A DNA stretch of 64,000 nucleotides from NCBI GenBank assembly GCA_905221605.1, contig CAJNDS010002113.1:155001-219000 (forward strand), written 5' to 3'. Positions within the stretch are counted from its first letter, which is position 1. Each line of letters starts with the position of its first letter. Positions 1 to 10,578 of the stretch are shown in pieces. The notes under the pieces were generated by a model that searched no databases, was not told the DNA's origin, and saw only the letters and a list, made by a program, of their open reading frames with translations. Both the position numbers and the translations under genes were made by a program. The stretch is from Symbiodinium natans (Eukaryota > Sar > Dinophyceae > Suessiales > Symbiodiniaceae).

Positions 1-142
1 ATCTGCCGGTCCGACACTCAAGCACCAGTCGCTGCACGGGATCCATGGAGTTGGCCTGTTCAGAGCCACATAGGCGAGGCCCGCATACAGTAGGAGAGCG
101 GGGGATGTATCATGGGGTCTGGGGTCTGGGGTTCAGGTCTTA

Positions 143-222
143 GGGCTTAAGGTTTAGGGTTTAGGGTTTAGGGTTGAGGGTTGAGGGTTGAGGGTTTAGG
201 TTTAGGGTTTAGGGTTTAGGGT
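143..222. repeat. Interstitial telomere-like TTTAGGG/TTGAGGG tract
   Basis: About eleven heptamers reading mainly TTTAGGG with three consecutive TTGAGGG variants. TTTAGGG is the telomere repeat of plants and of several dinoflagellates; here it lies inside a sequence with non-repetitive DNA on both sides. Confidence 0.9.
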
Positions 223-261
223 GGAATTCGGTCCCGGGTGCCACTGTATGGAGGCTGAAGC

Positions 262-576
262 CTATCGGTACAAAGCCAACTTCGCTGCAGCCTCATTGTT
301 GGAGATCTCGAAATAACGATTGTCAAAAAACTCGGCACCCTCGACGTACGACTGGTGCCGGGTCCTTGTGATGCCAGCACTTGCCCACACCCTCTTCGCA
401 TCTATTGACTTATTGGCTGAAGCATACTTCTGCTGCATTAGACCTGGCATCCTCAGGCAAGCACGTGGTCTGCCAGGGCTCAAAAACATTCTCATCGGGA
501 GTCCAGTATACGCTGACATCCCAGCCTTACGACCAAAGCCCCAGAATTTCGAAACGGGTTCGGATGGGCAGAGCAC
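262..576 (-). pseudogene. Ketoacyl-synthase (PKS/FAS KS domain)-like fragment
   Basis: An open minus-strand frame of about 104 codons. Its C-terminal part (about 284-358) reads VEGAEFFDNRYFEISNNEAA, which resembles the N-terminal part of beta-ketoacyl synthase domains, where an FD.xFF.IS..EA motif precedes the MDPQQR stretch. The frame stops soon after EAA, so the MDPQQR block and the catalytic Cys-His-His region are absent, and the part upstream of the motif does not resemble a KS. I read it as a scrap of a type I or single-domain dinoflagellate polyketide/fatty-acid synthase, either a dead copy or one small exon. The assignment rests on one motif. Confidence 0.42.
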
Positions 577-1380
577 TGAGAGGATGACGTGTGATTGGGA
601 TCTGGATGATCGTGTCCGTGCCAGACTTCAGCGCAGCCCAATTATGCCACTGACCTCCGCACATTGGCGAGGGCAGCAAGAAGCGCAACGCGAACGGCTA
701 GTGGCCAAGTGTGCCGCAGTGTGCCCCTCCGATACACCTTTAACCCGCAACCCTGCTACCGTACCGCATGCTTTGCGGCATCATGGCATCTTGTGCTGTG
801 GGGAACCTGGCCACCGAACCGCTCCAACCGCGAAGCTACATCTTTCCTGAAAAGATCCGCAAGGACAAGAAGCGCTCTTACCAACGCGCATTGGGAGGTT
901 CTTGAAAACCCCCAACCACCTTTACAAACAACGTAGTACGCAAGTCTGCTGCCGCACTAGTATAAACGCATCGAACTGCGGCAACGATTGTCAAATTAAG
1001 CCGGTCTGACTCCATTCATTCTGGTAGGGATCTCTTTCTTGGAACCATTTAACCGGGACAGGCAAGCTAGCAACGATGCATAATAGCACACCCCCCCTCA
1101 AAAAAGCTGCCGTGAGCGGATCGGACATGAGCTCCTTGCTGTCGCAATTGCCCGGAAGGCGTGCAACTGTATTCATGACCTTAGCTTGCCGTGTCAGGCC
1201 ACGCAACATTCAAGATCCAGGTGATGCGAAAGAAATGAGTGCACCTGCCACAATGCCTCAAGAAAGCGGGGATCTTGCATGGATATGTTCGGAGCCAGCC
1301 GGAGGCGGAGGGCCCTCCTCCTTCAGCAGCCAGTCCGTGTCCCCTTGAATGTCACCAAAAACCTCAAGGCAGGGGCACTC
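577..1380. other. No gene recognised
   Basis: Short overlapping open frames on both strands, none with a recognisable motif. No repeat is obvious. Confidence 0.5.
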
Positions 1381-1444
1381 ATAGCCCTAAACCCCAAACC
1401 CTAAACCCTAAACCCTAAACCCCAAACCCTAAACCCTAAACCCT
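1381..1444. repeat. Interstitial CCCTAAA tract
   Basis: About nine heptamers of CCCTAAA with a few CCCCAAA variants, in the opposite orientation to the tract at 143-222. Confidence 0.9.
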
Positions 1445-1588
1445 GAGACCGACAGGCACTTGGGCGCACCATGTCGGGAACGGCGGCGAGAAAGTTGGTG
1501 ATGAGCATCAGGGTATCCTTTGGTGCCACACCTGGCAGAGAAAGCAGTCTTTGGGTTCGACAAAAAACCCATTGACTGGCTGGTTCTT

Positions 1589-1665
1589 AGTAGGGAATGA
1601 GGGAATCAGGGCCCTATGCAATCCCTTCACGGGTATCTAGGGCCCTCATTCCCTCATTCCCTACT
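1589..1665. repeat. Foldback element / long hairpin
   Basis: Two 28-bp arms (about 1589-1616 and 1638-1665) are inverted repeats with a single mismatch, around a loop of about 21 bases. The arm begins AGTAGGGAATGAGGGAAT and ends with the internal palindrome AGGGCCCT. It could be a MITE-like foldback or an RNA hairpin. There is no coding content. Confidence 0.85.
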
Positions 1666-1914
1666 GGGTTGCTGGCATTGCTCACTAAACCTCCTCGTTG
1701 TCACTTCTAGGGAAAAAACACAGTAGGCCCAGTCCTTTGCTTCATCTACTTTCTTGCATGCTATTCCTGACAAATCGAATGGCCTCCTTGGGATACAAAG
1801 CTGAGAGCAACACGACACATCCCGAAACAGTGCGAATTGCTTGTGCACACTGTCCACGAACCCCAGTCCAGTGAGCGCCACCAGCATAACATGATTGTGT
1901 TTAATTATTGAACT

Positions 1915-2390
1915 TATATTGCTATGTTATGCTGACATGACAACATCGAAACTTTATACCGTATGACATTATTGATTTCGACATTCTAACATACTAATAT
2001 TCTAGACACTCTATCACTCTAACATTCCAACATTCTACCATTCAAGCAGTAGCCAATCGAGAGCATATCGAGGCATGGCTAGAACACACCAGTCAACAAG
2101 CAACTAGCCACTACCATAGACCGTGTGGAGATGTTGGAACAATCAGAACAATTGACAATAACAAGGCTGTTGTGTTCTGGGGATGCATGTTGAATGTTAA
2201 AACGTTAGAATGCTAGAATGTCATACTGTCAGAGTGACATAATGTCATAATGTCATAATGGCATAATGTCAGAATGTCATAATGTCATAATGTTGTACTG
2301 CCATAATGTCATAACGTCACAATGTCATAATGTCAGAATGTCGTAGCACATCGAAATGTTGCAATGTCATAATGTCGTACTGTTATGTCA
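1915..2390. repeat. Degenerate ATAATGTC / ACATTCTA minisatellite
   Basis: From about 2196 to 2390 the sequence is a run of imperfect 8-10 bp units of the form CATAATGT with AGAATGTC variants. The stretch at 1965-2045 (units like ACATTCTA) is a looser version on the other strand. No gene. Confidence 0.8.
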
Positions 2391-2399
2391 TTCCGTCAT

Positions 2400-3360
2400 G
2401 CTGGCTTGGTATTTTGACAGGCGTCTCACTATCTTTGCCTGCTATCTTCATGCTCACGTGACGGTGCTAGTTTTGCCCAGTCGTAATTCTACCTACCGAC
2501 CTACACGCAGGCGACCTAAAGGAAGCTCTGAGACCATCCCTGACCCCTAAACATGTCAGCTCTCACAAGTGTAATCGTAGACATCGGGTCTGAACAACCT
2601 GAGCAGGTTGGGCCGCGACGGAGGTCCCGATTGCACAACGGCAATACAGAGAAGAGATTCCGCTGCCGTGCCCGGGGCGCACACAGAACCGTGTTCGGTG
2701 CAGCTGTGAGCTTCACGTTCTCGAGCAAGCCCGGAACCTAATATGAATTGAGTGCCCCCTATGGCGACCAAGAAGTGAAACGCGAGCTCCAACTGGCAAA
2801 CACTCCTTCACTAGATTCACTAGATGTCTTGGCAAAGGCGATTGAGAAGGCTTGAGGCAGTCAAAGGCAGTCAACACCCGTCAAGCCTTGCCAGCTTTCG
2901 GAGTTTCCCGTGCGTCCAGCTCCACTTCGGCCGGGAACGGCCTCAAAAAACGAGTCAAAGGTCGTTGTTCTTCTGCTGCGCAGCAGCAAGCCAGACGGCG
3001 GAAAGCAGCTGTAAGATGGGGACCCCATGAAATGCACGGCTCTGACCAAGCTGCGCCTTCGTTTGCTGCATGCAAAGACTTGCCCCATGCGCTGGAACCT
3101 AGAATTCTGATTGGGAATCCCCTCGAATAAACCCCATAGGATTCCCATAAAGTAAGGACCCCAAGAAGGTACCCCGAAGTTCGGAACTTCCAGCCTCCAC
3201 GTCTGCAGGAAGGTTCCCAAAGACTCGTCATTGGCCTGTGCTTAATCAGAAAAGGCCATGAAAGGCCGTCTGACACGCTTGCCAGGCTTTCCAGACCTCT
3301 GGACATGGATACTCAGAGTCAGCAGCACCATCGATGGTGAGGCACACCTTGGTCCAAAAG
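2400..3360. other. No gene recognised
   Basis: Several overlapping open frames on both strands (the longest about 141 codons, minus, 2881-3306), with no recognisable motif. They are mutually exclusive shadows, and I do not call a gene. Confidence 0.45.
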
Positions 3361-3369
3361 GGTTCCCAC

Positions 3370-3402
3370 CATATATATATATATATATGCATATATATAT
3401 AT
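3370..3402. repeat. (AT)n microsatellite
   Basis: Two runs of ATATAT separated by GC. Further AT-rich sequence follows to about 3460. Confidence 0.9.
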
Positions 3403-3597
3403 AGACTTATATACATATGCAAAACTATATACAAATTGAATATATTCTACATATATCTAAGTATATGCCACTAAGCCGAGGCCAGCCACCAAACCAGGAG
3501 TTCGCGAGTCCAGCTGGCCGTCCAAGACATCGCCAGCATACGGCTGAATAGACTGGCAAGCAGCATCAGCACACCGAGGCTCAGAATCAGCACACCA

Positions 3598-3705
3598 AGG
3601 GTTTAGGGTTTAGGGTTTGGGGTTTAGGGTTTAGGGTTTAGGGTTTAGGGTTTAGGGTTTAGGGTTTAGGGTTTAGGGTTTAGGGTTTAGGGTTTAGGGT
3701 TTAGG
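3598..3705. repeat. Interstitial TTTAGGG array
   Basis: About fifteen near-perfect TTTAGGG units, with one TTTGGGG variant. It sits between otherwise ordinary sequences. Confidence 0.95.
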
Positions 3706-3859
3706 CTCAGCAAAGCTTTGAGGTGCCCGAAAAAGGACCCCCCCCAAGTAGGATGCCTGTGCGAGGTAGGAGAGGTTGGCGTCGTTGCTCTTCAAGGCTG
3801 GGTCCTGCTCACTGAGGCGCTTCAGAGGACGCCTCGATTCTGAGCCTGCACTATAATTA

Positions 3860-3906
3860 CACATATATATATATATATACATACGTATATAAGTAAATAT
3901 ATTTTG
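3860..3906. repeat. (AT)n microsatellite
   Basis: Short run of ATATAT/ACATATAT with an AT-rich tail. Confidence 0.85.
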
Positions 3907-4820
3907 TATTCATTCTTTCAAGGAGCCTCTCCTGATCCAGGTCTCCGGCGGAATCCAGCCATGCAACCCTTCCTCGACAGCTAAAGCCTCAGAAGCCGAG
4001 GTTGGGGTGCATGGGTGCAACCACTCCCCTGGTTGAGGATTGCACCCTGAGGCTCTGGGGTCCATACCAAGGTAGCCCTGCTCCACCTCTTCCGGAAAGC
4101 GTGTCCTAAGCTCCGAGCTCAGGCGCATGCCACATGACCGACTGATGGCTGAGCGCCAAGCAGTCTTTGCATACTTGCCAGGTCCTGCAACGGGCACGAT
4201 GAAGCGAACCCTGCTGCTGCAGCATCATGGTAACCAGACAAGCCGCCTTCATTCTCAGCAGCGCTTGCTGTGCCAGTCTCGCGCCTGCGGACGTGTTTGA
4301 ACGGACGTACTATTGCTTATAGCCTAATGAAATGGTCACATGCGAAGAACTACCGTGGCCCAGGCTTTGGCAGATTCTCAAAACGCAGAACCCTTTCCTG
4401 ACAGCAAACCAATTCTGCTTTAGACTCATCACAACTCAATGAGTCCTGAACTTGTGAGTGAAAGGATGCGACCCGGCGCTTACTTGCATGCAAGCGACTC
4501 CATAAGGCAAGTGGAAATCTCGCCGCCCATAATTTTGCCGTCTGTTCGAGGTCCAACAAGCACCTAGATTACGCAGCACGCATGTCGCGCATGTGGACGT
4601 GCACAGAACAGATGCAAAGCAGCTTTAATGTTGGCATGTTCCCGCCTATACGAGCCATCCTTAAAAGAATTTACAGGAACCCCTCTTATAATCCCTATTC
4701 AGGACTGGTAGTATAAATGGGAACATCCCAACTTTCATGTCACGAAGAAACGCACAAAGGCCGACACATCAAAGCTCTCTGGCGAACCACCTTCACCAGG
4801 CCGCCGCGGCGCCTGCTTCC
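3907..4820. other. No gene recognised
   Basis: Mixed-composition DNA with only short open frames and no recognisable motif. Confidence 0.45.
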
Positions 4821-4926
4821 ACATGCATAGGGTTAGAAGTACCCGGAAAAAGGTTATAACCAGGCTTTAAATGCAGTTACCCTACTTCTAACCCCACGTG
4901 TAAGAATATTCATGAACCTTCAAGTA
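4821..4926. mobile_element. MITE-like inverted-repeat element, copy 1
   Basis: The left part carries AGGGTTAGAAGTACCC and the right part TACCCTACTTCTAACCCC, imperfect inverted complements. The right edge ends in ATTCATGAACCTTCAAGTA. The same edge and core appear at 39922-40091, 57711-57802 and 60295-60419. It has no coding capacity. The left boundary is uncertain in this copy. Confidence 0.55.
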
Positions 4927-5594
4927 CCCCAATGCGTTTACAAGAAGACATGATGCCTCCGCGGCCCTCACATTGCTGGTACGGAAGTGGCCAGCCTCAA
5001 ACGAACTGTTTCTAGCAAGCATTTGTGCACTGGTTCTCCGAATGAAAGATCCGGGGAAAGCACAGCACCACAGCTGAGGTACACATGGAACTTGCCAGAA
5101 GCACTATCGAAGCTCACTGCCTTGCATATCATGTGGCAACGTTTCCAGCTTCCGGCTCTTCTCCAACTTTGTTAATCAGGCCTGTCCGATGGAGCCATTG
5201 ATGTCCTCGTTGTAAGCCTGCCCCACAACGCGCCGCCCCCAAGAATACGCAAGCCTCAACAAGTTTAAGCGGCCTGCAAGTCGGCCGCTGAGAGGCCAAA
5301 GACCTCCACGAGGCCACCTAATCGGATCCTGCGAATGCCAGGGAGGGTCGAAGAATCAAACCTTGCCCATGCATGCCGCAGTACACTCGTGAAGCCACTG
5401 CACGCCGGTCCCCTCGACCACAGGCTCTAGCAACGCCTGCAACATGCGTGCACCGCAAAATACCGCCATATAAAATGATGCTGTACATTGTTGTACATGG
5501 CAACATTGACACTTCCGCACCACACATCTCGCAACAACGGGCCTTTGCAGTTGCAGACGGTGATGGTGATGCTGGCAGTTGTTGTTGATGCAAC
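4927..5594. other. No gene recognised
   Basis: Overlapping short frames on both strands with no recognisable motif. The stretch from 5340 is AC/TG-rich. Confidence 0.45.
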
Positions 5595-6062
5595 ATGGCC
5601 TGCAAGAACAGCATGCAGCTTCACATTTTTGGACGAACAAACCGAAATTCGACTACAATGGTTACAAGACTTCTCGATTCAACGAACATTGTTGGGACCA
5701 CTTGGCCAGATGGTGTGGATAGCCAAACTGCTCCCCCACACGTTGTACCACCAGCACATGTCAACCGGCCTGCATGGCTGCAGAACTGCCGGCGGCAAGT
5801 ATGTGACAACAACAGCTGTAATGCGTACTGCAATACGTGTTGCCGTTGCGTGCTGAATCATCCAACCCAGTGCACCATGGACGACCTAGACATTCATGTG
5901 TGGATTTGTACTGAACCAAAAACTTCTACGCAGGGCACATGTGCGCACATGCACACGCTAAAACAAAGAATGCCATGCTTCAAGATACCGCTGAAAAAAT
6001 CGGTTCAGTCACCCGATATTCATGGAACATGGAAAGTGTGTTGGTATGACAACCCGCTGTAA
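5595..6062 (+). CDS. Unrecognised Cys-rich open frame (candidate exon)
   Basis: A 155-codon plus-strand frame starting at ATG. Residues about 79-108 are dense in cysteine, with spacing of the kind CRRQVCDNNSCNAYCNTCC, and a few more Cys follow before a hydrophilic C terminus ending in WKVCWYDNPL. There is no signal peptide. I do not recognise a family. Open frames also exist antisense to it, so it may be chance in an AC-rich region. Its clustered cysteines and length are the only arguments for coding. Confidence 0.25.
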   Translation: MACKNSMQLHIFGRTNRNSTTMVTRLLDSTNIVGTTWPDGVDSQTAPPHVVPPAHVNRPAWLQNCRRQVCDNNSCNAYCNTCCRCVLNHPTQCTMDDLDIHVWICTEPKTSTQGTCAHMHTLKQRMPCFKIPLKKSVQSPDIHGTWKVCWYDNPL

Positions 6063-8059
6063 AACACGGCCGTTCATAACGGATTCATTGTTCCTTACGT
6101 TCCTTACGTTTTGTTCCCAACTTGCATATGCAAGCTTCGGGCCAACTGTAGTCGTACATGCTTCGACCATCCGTGCCTGTCCTTTCATACTCAAAACAAC
6201 AGTCGTTTGGCGGTCCGTCTCGGGTGCTGTCCATAAAAAAATCACAACCCTGAACCCACCAACAGGTGGTGGTAGCTGGTGCTCCCGTAGCTCAATTACT
6301 TCATATTGCGGGCGCATGTCAGTACAACTGCCCTCCTGACCCTTCCGAGGCGTTCTGTGGCTGAATCCGATTTTCAGCACCGTTGCCATGATCAGATCTT
6401 CTCGTAATCAGACAAACCCCATTTGTTGGTTGGGGGAATAATCATTTTTGCAGCGGCGTAACGAACATGTCATTCTCCCCACAGACCTGTTTAACCTGTT
6501 TTTCATTGGGTTTGACGGTTCTTGTTTGAAACCAGACACTCCGACGGTCAAACAAGTCGCTCACAGACATTAAGACTCTCAAATACATATATCTTCAGAC
6601 ACGCAAACGCTCAGATGCTTAGACACTCACAAAGGTCTGACGTGACTGAATTTCTGGTCGGGCGGCTTGTAGTTTTGGATAGCAGAGTGATGGGGGAAAA
6701 TTATAACAGTTTCAATCCAACATCGTGGACCAATCAAGGAAGAGGGCATAGAATGCCATGGTCTCAAATAGTTATACCACTCGGCGTAGAGTGTGTACAG
6801 CTGCGAAATGGAGCGATATTTTTCGGAAACCAAATTGCGCACCCATGCTTAGTGAATGAAATAACACGGAAATTATTGAGGAGTCACGTATCTTCATATA
6901 GTCTTTGACAAGCATAGGTACCTTTGAGAAAAGCCAACTCGCCGAAATGACGGAGATATCAAGACGCTGGTCAATAGGTAAAGCTTGAAGACGCACAAAC
7001 CACGCTTGTGGATATCCCTGGAAAGTTAATGGGCACGGGGCCTTCCCAAGCCTAAGTTTCCAAAAATGAAAATACTGCGGCCAGTGCAGACCTTTTTAAA
7101 CACACCTACCACAACCTGCACTCGCACAGAATCTTCTCAGAGCTCTGGCTGGGTTCTGCTTCAGCCTCTGGGTCGAGCCTTCGGGGTCACAGTGAAACTG
7201 CTTGACAAGCTGGGTGAAGAACAAATGTGTGCGGGCATAACTATTCTAATGGATAGGCCCCTGTACACATGAACGCTGGTCATCTGGAGCGTTCAGGGCT
7301 GATGCCCAAATTTAATCACAGAAATAAAAGCTTCGTGCATACTTGTCTGGACCGAAAGCAAGAAATCAAGTGGTGGAAGCAAAAACACGGCATGCATCCG
7401 AAAATTATCACAACCTTGACCCAGGAGCGTGCTTCAACCCCAAGGCCGAATATAGAACATCCTCCACTCCGGACCTTGCGGAAAAAGATCCTCTGGAGGC
7501 TGGCCTGCTACACACGAGGGAGAATCGCGGGGAATCGCGGGGCGACATGTTTTGAAAAAAACTGGCCGCGACGCGGAAACTTGTGACAATACAACTCTTG
7601 CCATCGTTGATATACAAAACATGGCATCAACGCTGTTGTCTGGACTTAGCCTTGCAAATTGCAAAAAAGCACAAAGCGCGTTGTATTTGTTCTAAGCCTG
7701 CGCCAGGGTTGCACCCGCAACGTTTCGATGGCCGCTCAAAAAACGTTTGTTACGCCCCCATCGAACCCATTGGGTTGCCACTTATGTTCGATTCTCAACT
7801 TAACAACTCATGATACTATGTGCTTCCGATTTCGCGTCCCAGCTCTCAGCTGGCACTCAAGTAACTTTGCACGATCTCAGCGGCATAAGTGCTTGTGCTC
7901 GGCACAATTGAGGGCCAACAGGCAGCACAGGCCGCAACATTACTGTATGGCCCGCACTCAAATTAGCAGACCAGTGACAGTGTACAAGGAGGCTGCAGTC
8001 AACAGTCTACGAACTTCCATTTTCCAAGAGAAGAATACAAACACTGCAAACATGTCTAG
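6063..8059. other. No gene recognised
   Basis: Several moderately long frames occur on the plus strand (6522-6908, 7269-7586, 7659-8180), each overlapped by antisense frames. None contains a motif I can assign. The last one runs antisense into the helicase remnant that follows. Confidence 0.4.
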
Positions 8060-9316
8060 ATTAAATCCAGCGCAACTTGCGACGGAATCTCATCTGCCAA
8101 AGCCGGCTGCAATTCTCCGAGGGCCACTTTCAATTTCGCCCACACTGCTGCCTCGATCTGGGAAATCTCATCGAAGATGATGAGGCCGAAGTGAAGCAGA
8201 CGACTTGGGGAAACGTATGGAGCATTTTTCCTCTCTGACGACCTGGAAAGGCGAGTACAGTGTTTCCATGGTCAAATTTGAATGAGGCGGGAATTTTGCG
8301 CGCTACATGCTGACAAGTAGTCCAATGGGCCGGCAATGAGCACTTTGCAGCCGTTCCTCAGTGCTTTGTCTGTGGCCGCAACGACGACCTCGGTCCTGCC
8401 TGCGCCAGGCCCACCTGCCCGGTTGCAGAACTCGACATGACTTCCGTACCATGGCGGCATCTTCGACGCTGATTCCTGCGGCGACGCGCTCGGGACTTCC
8501 TTTTGCTGCTTGAACCAAATGTTTTCTGGCATGCCAGGCATGGGACGAGCGGTCCAGTTGATGTGGTCCTTCTTGCCGTCGCGATCTTCTTCAGCATCAT
8601 GGCTGCGGCTCGGACTTTGGCTTTGAAGCCTCGGATACGATCGACTCCTAAACCACGCATTTCCAACTGGCTCGAGCAGATTGAAAAACTTGTTGAGGTC
8701 CGCAAAAAAAAACTCCCAGTGGGTGGCGTCTGCTTGAAAGTTGTCGAGACAAAAGCACTGCTTTTAGATGCGTCTGCACAACTCATCGGAAAACCTTGCG
8801 GGGCACTCGCCAGGGCAATCAGGGGCGAAGATGTCGGGGAGGCAACTGGCGGCCCAAGCTTCAAAATAGATGTCGACGAATGGAAATGTCATTGCCGCGC
8901 CGTCCCTGCACTGCACGTCTTAAGAAATTCCCCAAACCATCTGCACATGGACCCGCCGGTCTTGGCCGCGGGGTCGACGGCCTTGCATGCAGCGCACCAG
9001 GTTGCACCATAAGATCATGTGGACATGCAGCGTACCTCTTGACTGAAACTCGAAGCGAGGGCTGTTGGAGATCGAATCGATGCCGACTTGCTGTAAGCTG
9101 ACGCCATTCTTAAAGGAAGCGGTTCCAGCATTCGGGCAATCCGCCCTTGCCTAGAATGAACGCCTGCCCGCCTTGAATTGGCTGGAAACGAAACAGCCCC
9201 CGGGAAGGGAATGCTGGAACAGCTCAGAAGATCTCCACATCTTGGCTCAAGCCTTCTCATAATGTCATAGACCGGTCTCCAGCAACATGCTTCTGCGGGC
9301 AATCCGAAGAGAACCA
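8060..9316 (-). pseudogene. Decayed Helitron-like Rep-helicase (HUH + PIF1-type)
   Basis: Read 5' to 3' on the minus strand, a broken protein begins near 9230. It contains RGTLHVHMILW (9039-9007), the HxH metal-binding motif of a Helitron-like replication initiator, then WEFFFADLNKFFNLLEP, then the Walker A loop GGPGAGRTEV (8415-8386) and, after a frame change, LTMETLYSPFQVVREEKC and the Walker B motif IIFDEISQI (8181-8155). This order (HUH endonuclease followed by PIF1-family helicase) is that of Helitron RepHel proteins, which nick and unwind DNA for rolling-circle transposition. The copy is dead: in-frame stops near 9150, 8925 and 8766, at least two frameshifts between 8330 and 8180, loss of everything after the Walker B strand, and the Walker A lysine is arginine. 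No Helitron ends (5' TC, 3' hairpin-CTRR) were identified. Confidence 0.72.
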
Positions 9317-9847
9317 CTACAAAGCCTGTCCAGTTCGGCTCCGTGGTTGCAAGGCCTCTTCTGTGGCCAGCAACCTCCCTCTCATCACTTGGCAGATCGT
9401 TGTGTCCTGGACCTCAGTGGGGTCGACACTCCAGTCTCCCAGAACATCTGACATAGGGCACCAAGGGGGCCGTTTATTCCCTCTGTGCAGAGAGATGACG
9501 ATGTAGTCCCAGCTGCCTTGTCTCAATCCCACAGAGACGAAGCCCGCTCCTTGGTGCTGGTACAATGTCTTCTCCCGTACTCCGCTGTTCTTCGGGTAGG
9601 CTATTGCCGTTCCTCCTCCCAGCCGTGTGTCTTTCTCTGAGGCGGTTGCTGGCTCCGCAAAAAGATTCCATCCCAGGGACTGCAAGGCGGCTTTCCTGTT
9701 CTGGAGCGTTTCTGGAGTGAAATGGGTTTCTTGCAGACGCACCACATTCAAAAAAGTTCGAAACACATCGCCCTGCAGGATCTTTGTTGCTCTCCAACTG
9801 GAATCGATACTGCAGAGAACAGCCTGAGTGCCGCTTGCAATCGCCAA
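9317..9847 (-). pseudogene. LINE-type endonuclease (EEP fold) remnant
   Basis: A minus-strand frame of about 176 codons with the pattern of the endonuclease/exonuclease/phosphatase domain found at the N terminus of non-LTR retrotransposon ORF2. VVRLQETHF carries the catalytic Glu-containing ETH motif, then come WNLF, GGGTAIAYP and GAGFVSVGL. In an active element it would nick target DNA for target-primed reverse transcription. The frame ends before the C-terminal Asp-His motif, no reverse transcriptase follows, and the neighbouring 3' sequence on the same strand is the Helitron-like remnant, so this is a truncated scrap. A genomic apurinic endonuclease is less likely, because the copy is short and surrounded by dead elements. 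Confidence 0.55.
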
Positions 9848-10135
9848 TCACAGTACATCTCTTCTTGAGCTGGGACGGAACGAAGCGCAGTTTCTCTTGC
9901 TTTTCTTTTCTACCCAGCTTTAGCAAGCCTCCCAAAGTCCAACGGTCGACTCCACAGGTTGCAGGGAGTCGAAGTGCCAAACACGCTCCTGTTTAGGAGG
10001 CATGGTGCAGACCAAGAATCAATGAGCCAAAACTTGCCCTGCCATCTGCACTCTCCAAGAACATGAAACGCAGGTCAATCAGTTCAGGAAAGCCCCTGTT
10101 GCTTCTCTGCGAATTTTCTCGTGAAATTTCTCATA

Positions 10136-10578
10136 CCCGCATACACGCATACCTACATACCTACATACATACATACATACATACATACACACACACATAC
10201 GTACATACATGCACACACGCACATACATACATTCAGACAACATGCATACATACACAGAAACACACACATACACACAGCACATACGCACACACACACACAC
10301 ATACAGAGACACACATAGACAGATACACACATACACACATACACACATACAAACATCACACATACACACATACACACATACACATATACACATTTACACA
10401 TAGACACATAGACACATAGACATACACACATACACACATACACACATACACATACACGTATACACATATACACATAGACACATATACACATATTCACATA
10501 TACACCCACACACATCCACACATACGCACACACACACACACATGCACACATTCGCACATTCACACACACGCATGCACC
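10136..10578. repeat. CACATA/ACATAC compound microsatellite
   Basis: About 440 bp of ACATAC, CACACATA and CACA units on the plus strand (TATGTG on minus). Open frames through it are low-complexity artefacts. Confidence 0.95.

Noticed and set aside
7659-8180. 173-codon plus-strand frame
   Set aside because: Its 3' part is antisense to the readable Walker B region of the Helitron-like remnant, and the rest has no motif.
8358-9012. Long frames on both strands around 8.4-9.0 kb (168-169 codons)
   Set aside because: They are alternative frames or antisense of the Rep-helicase remnant, whose HUH and Walker motifs lie in other frames.
9238-9251. CTTGGCTCAAG resembling the 3' end of the dinoflagellate spliced leader
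   Set aside because: Only the last 13 or so bases agree, with one mismatch; the leader's 5' half is absent and the site lies within the Rep-helicase remnant, so a chance match is likely.
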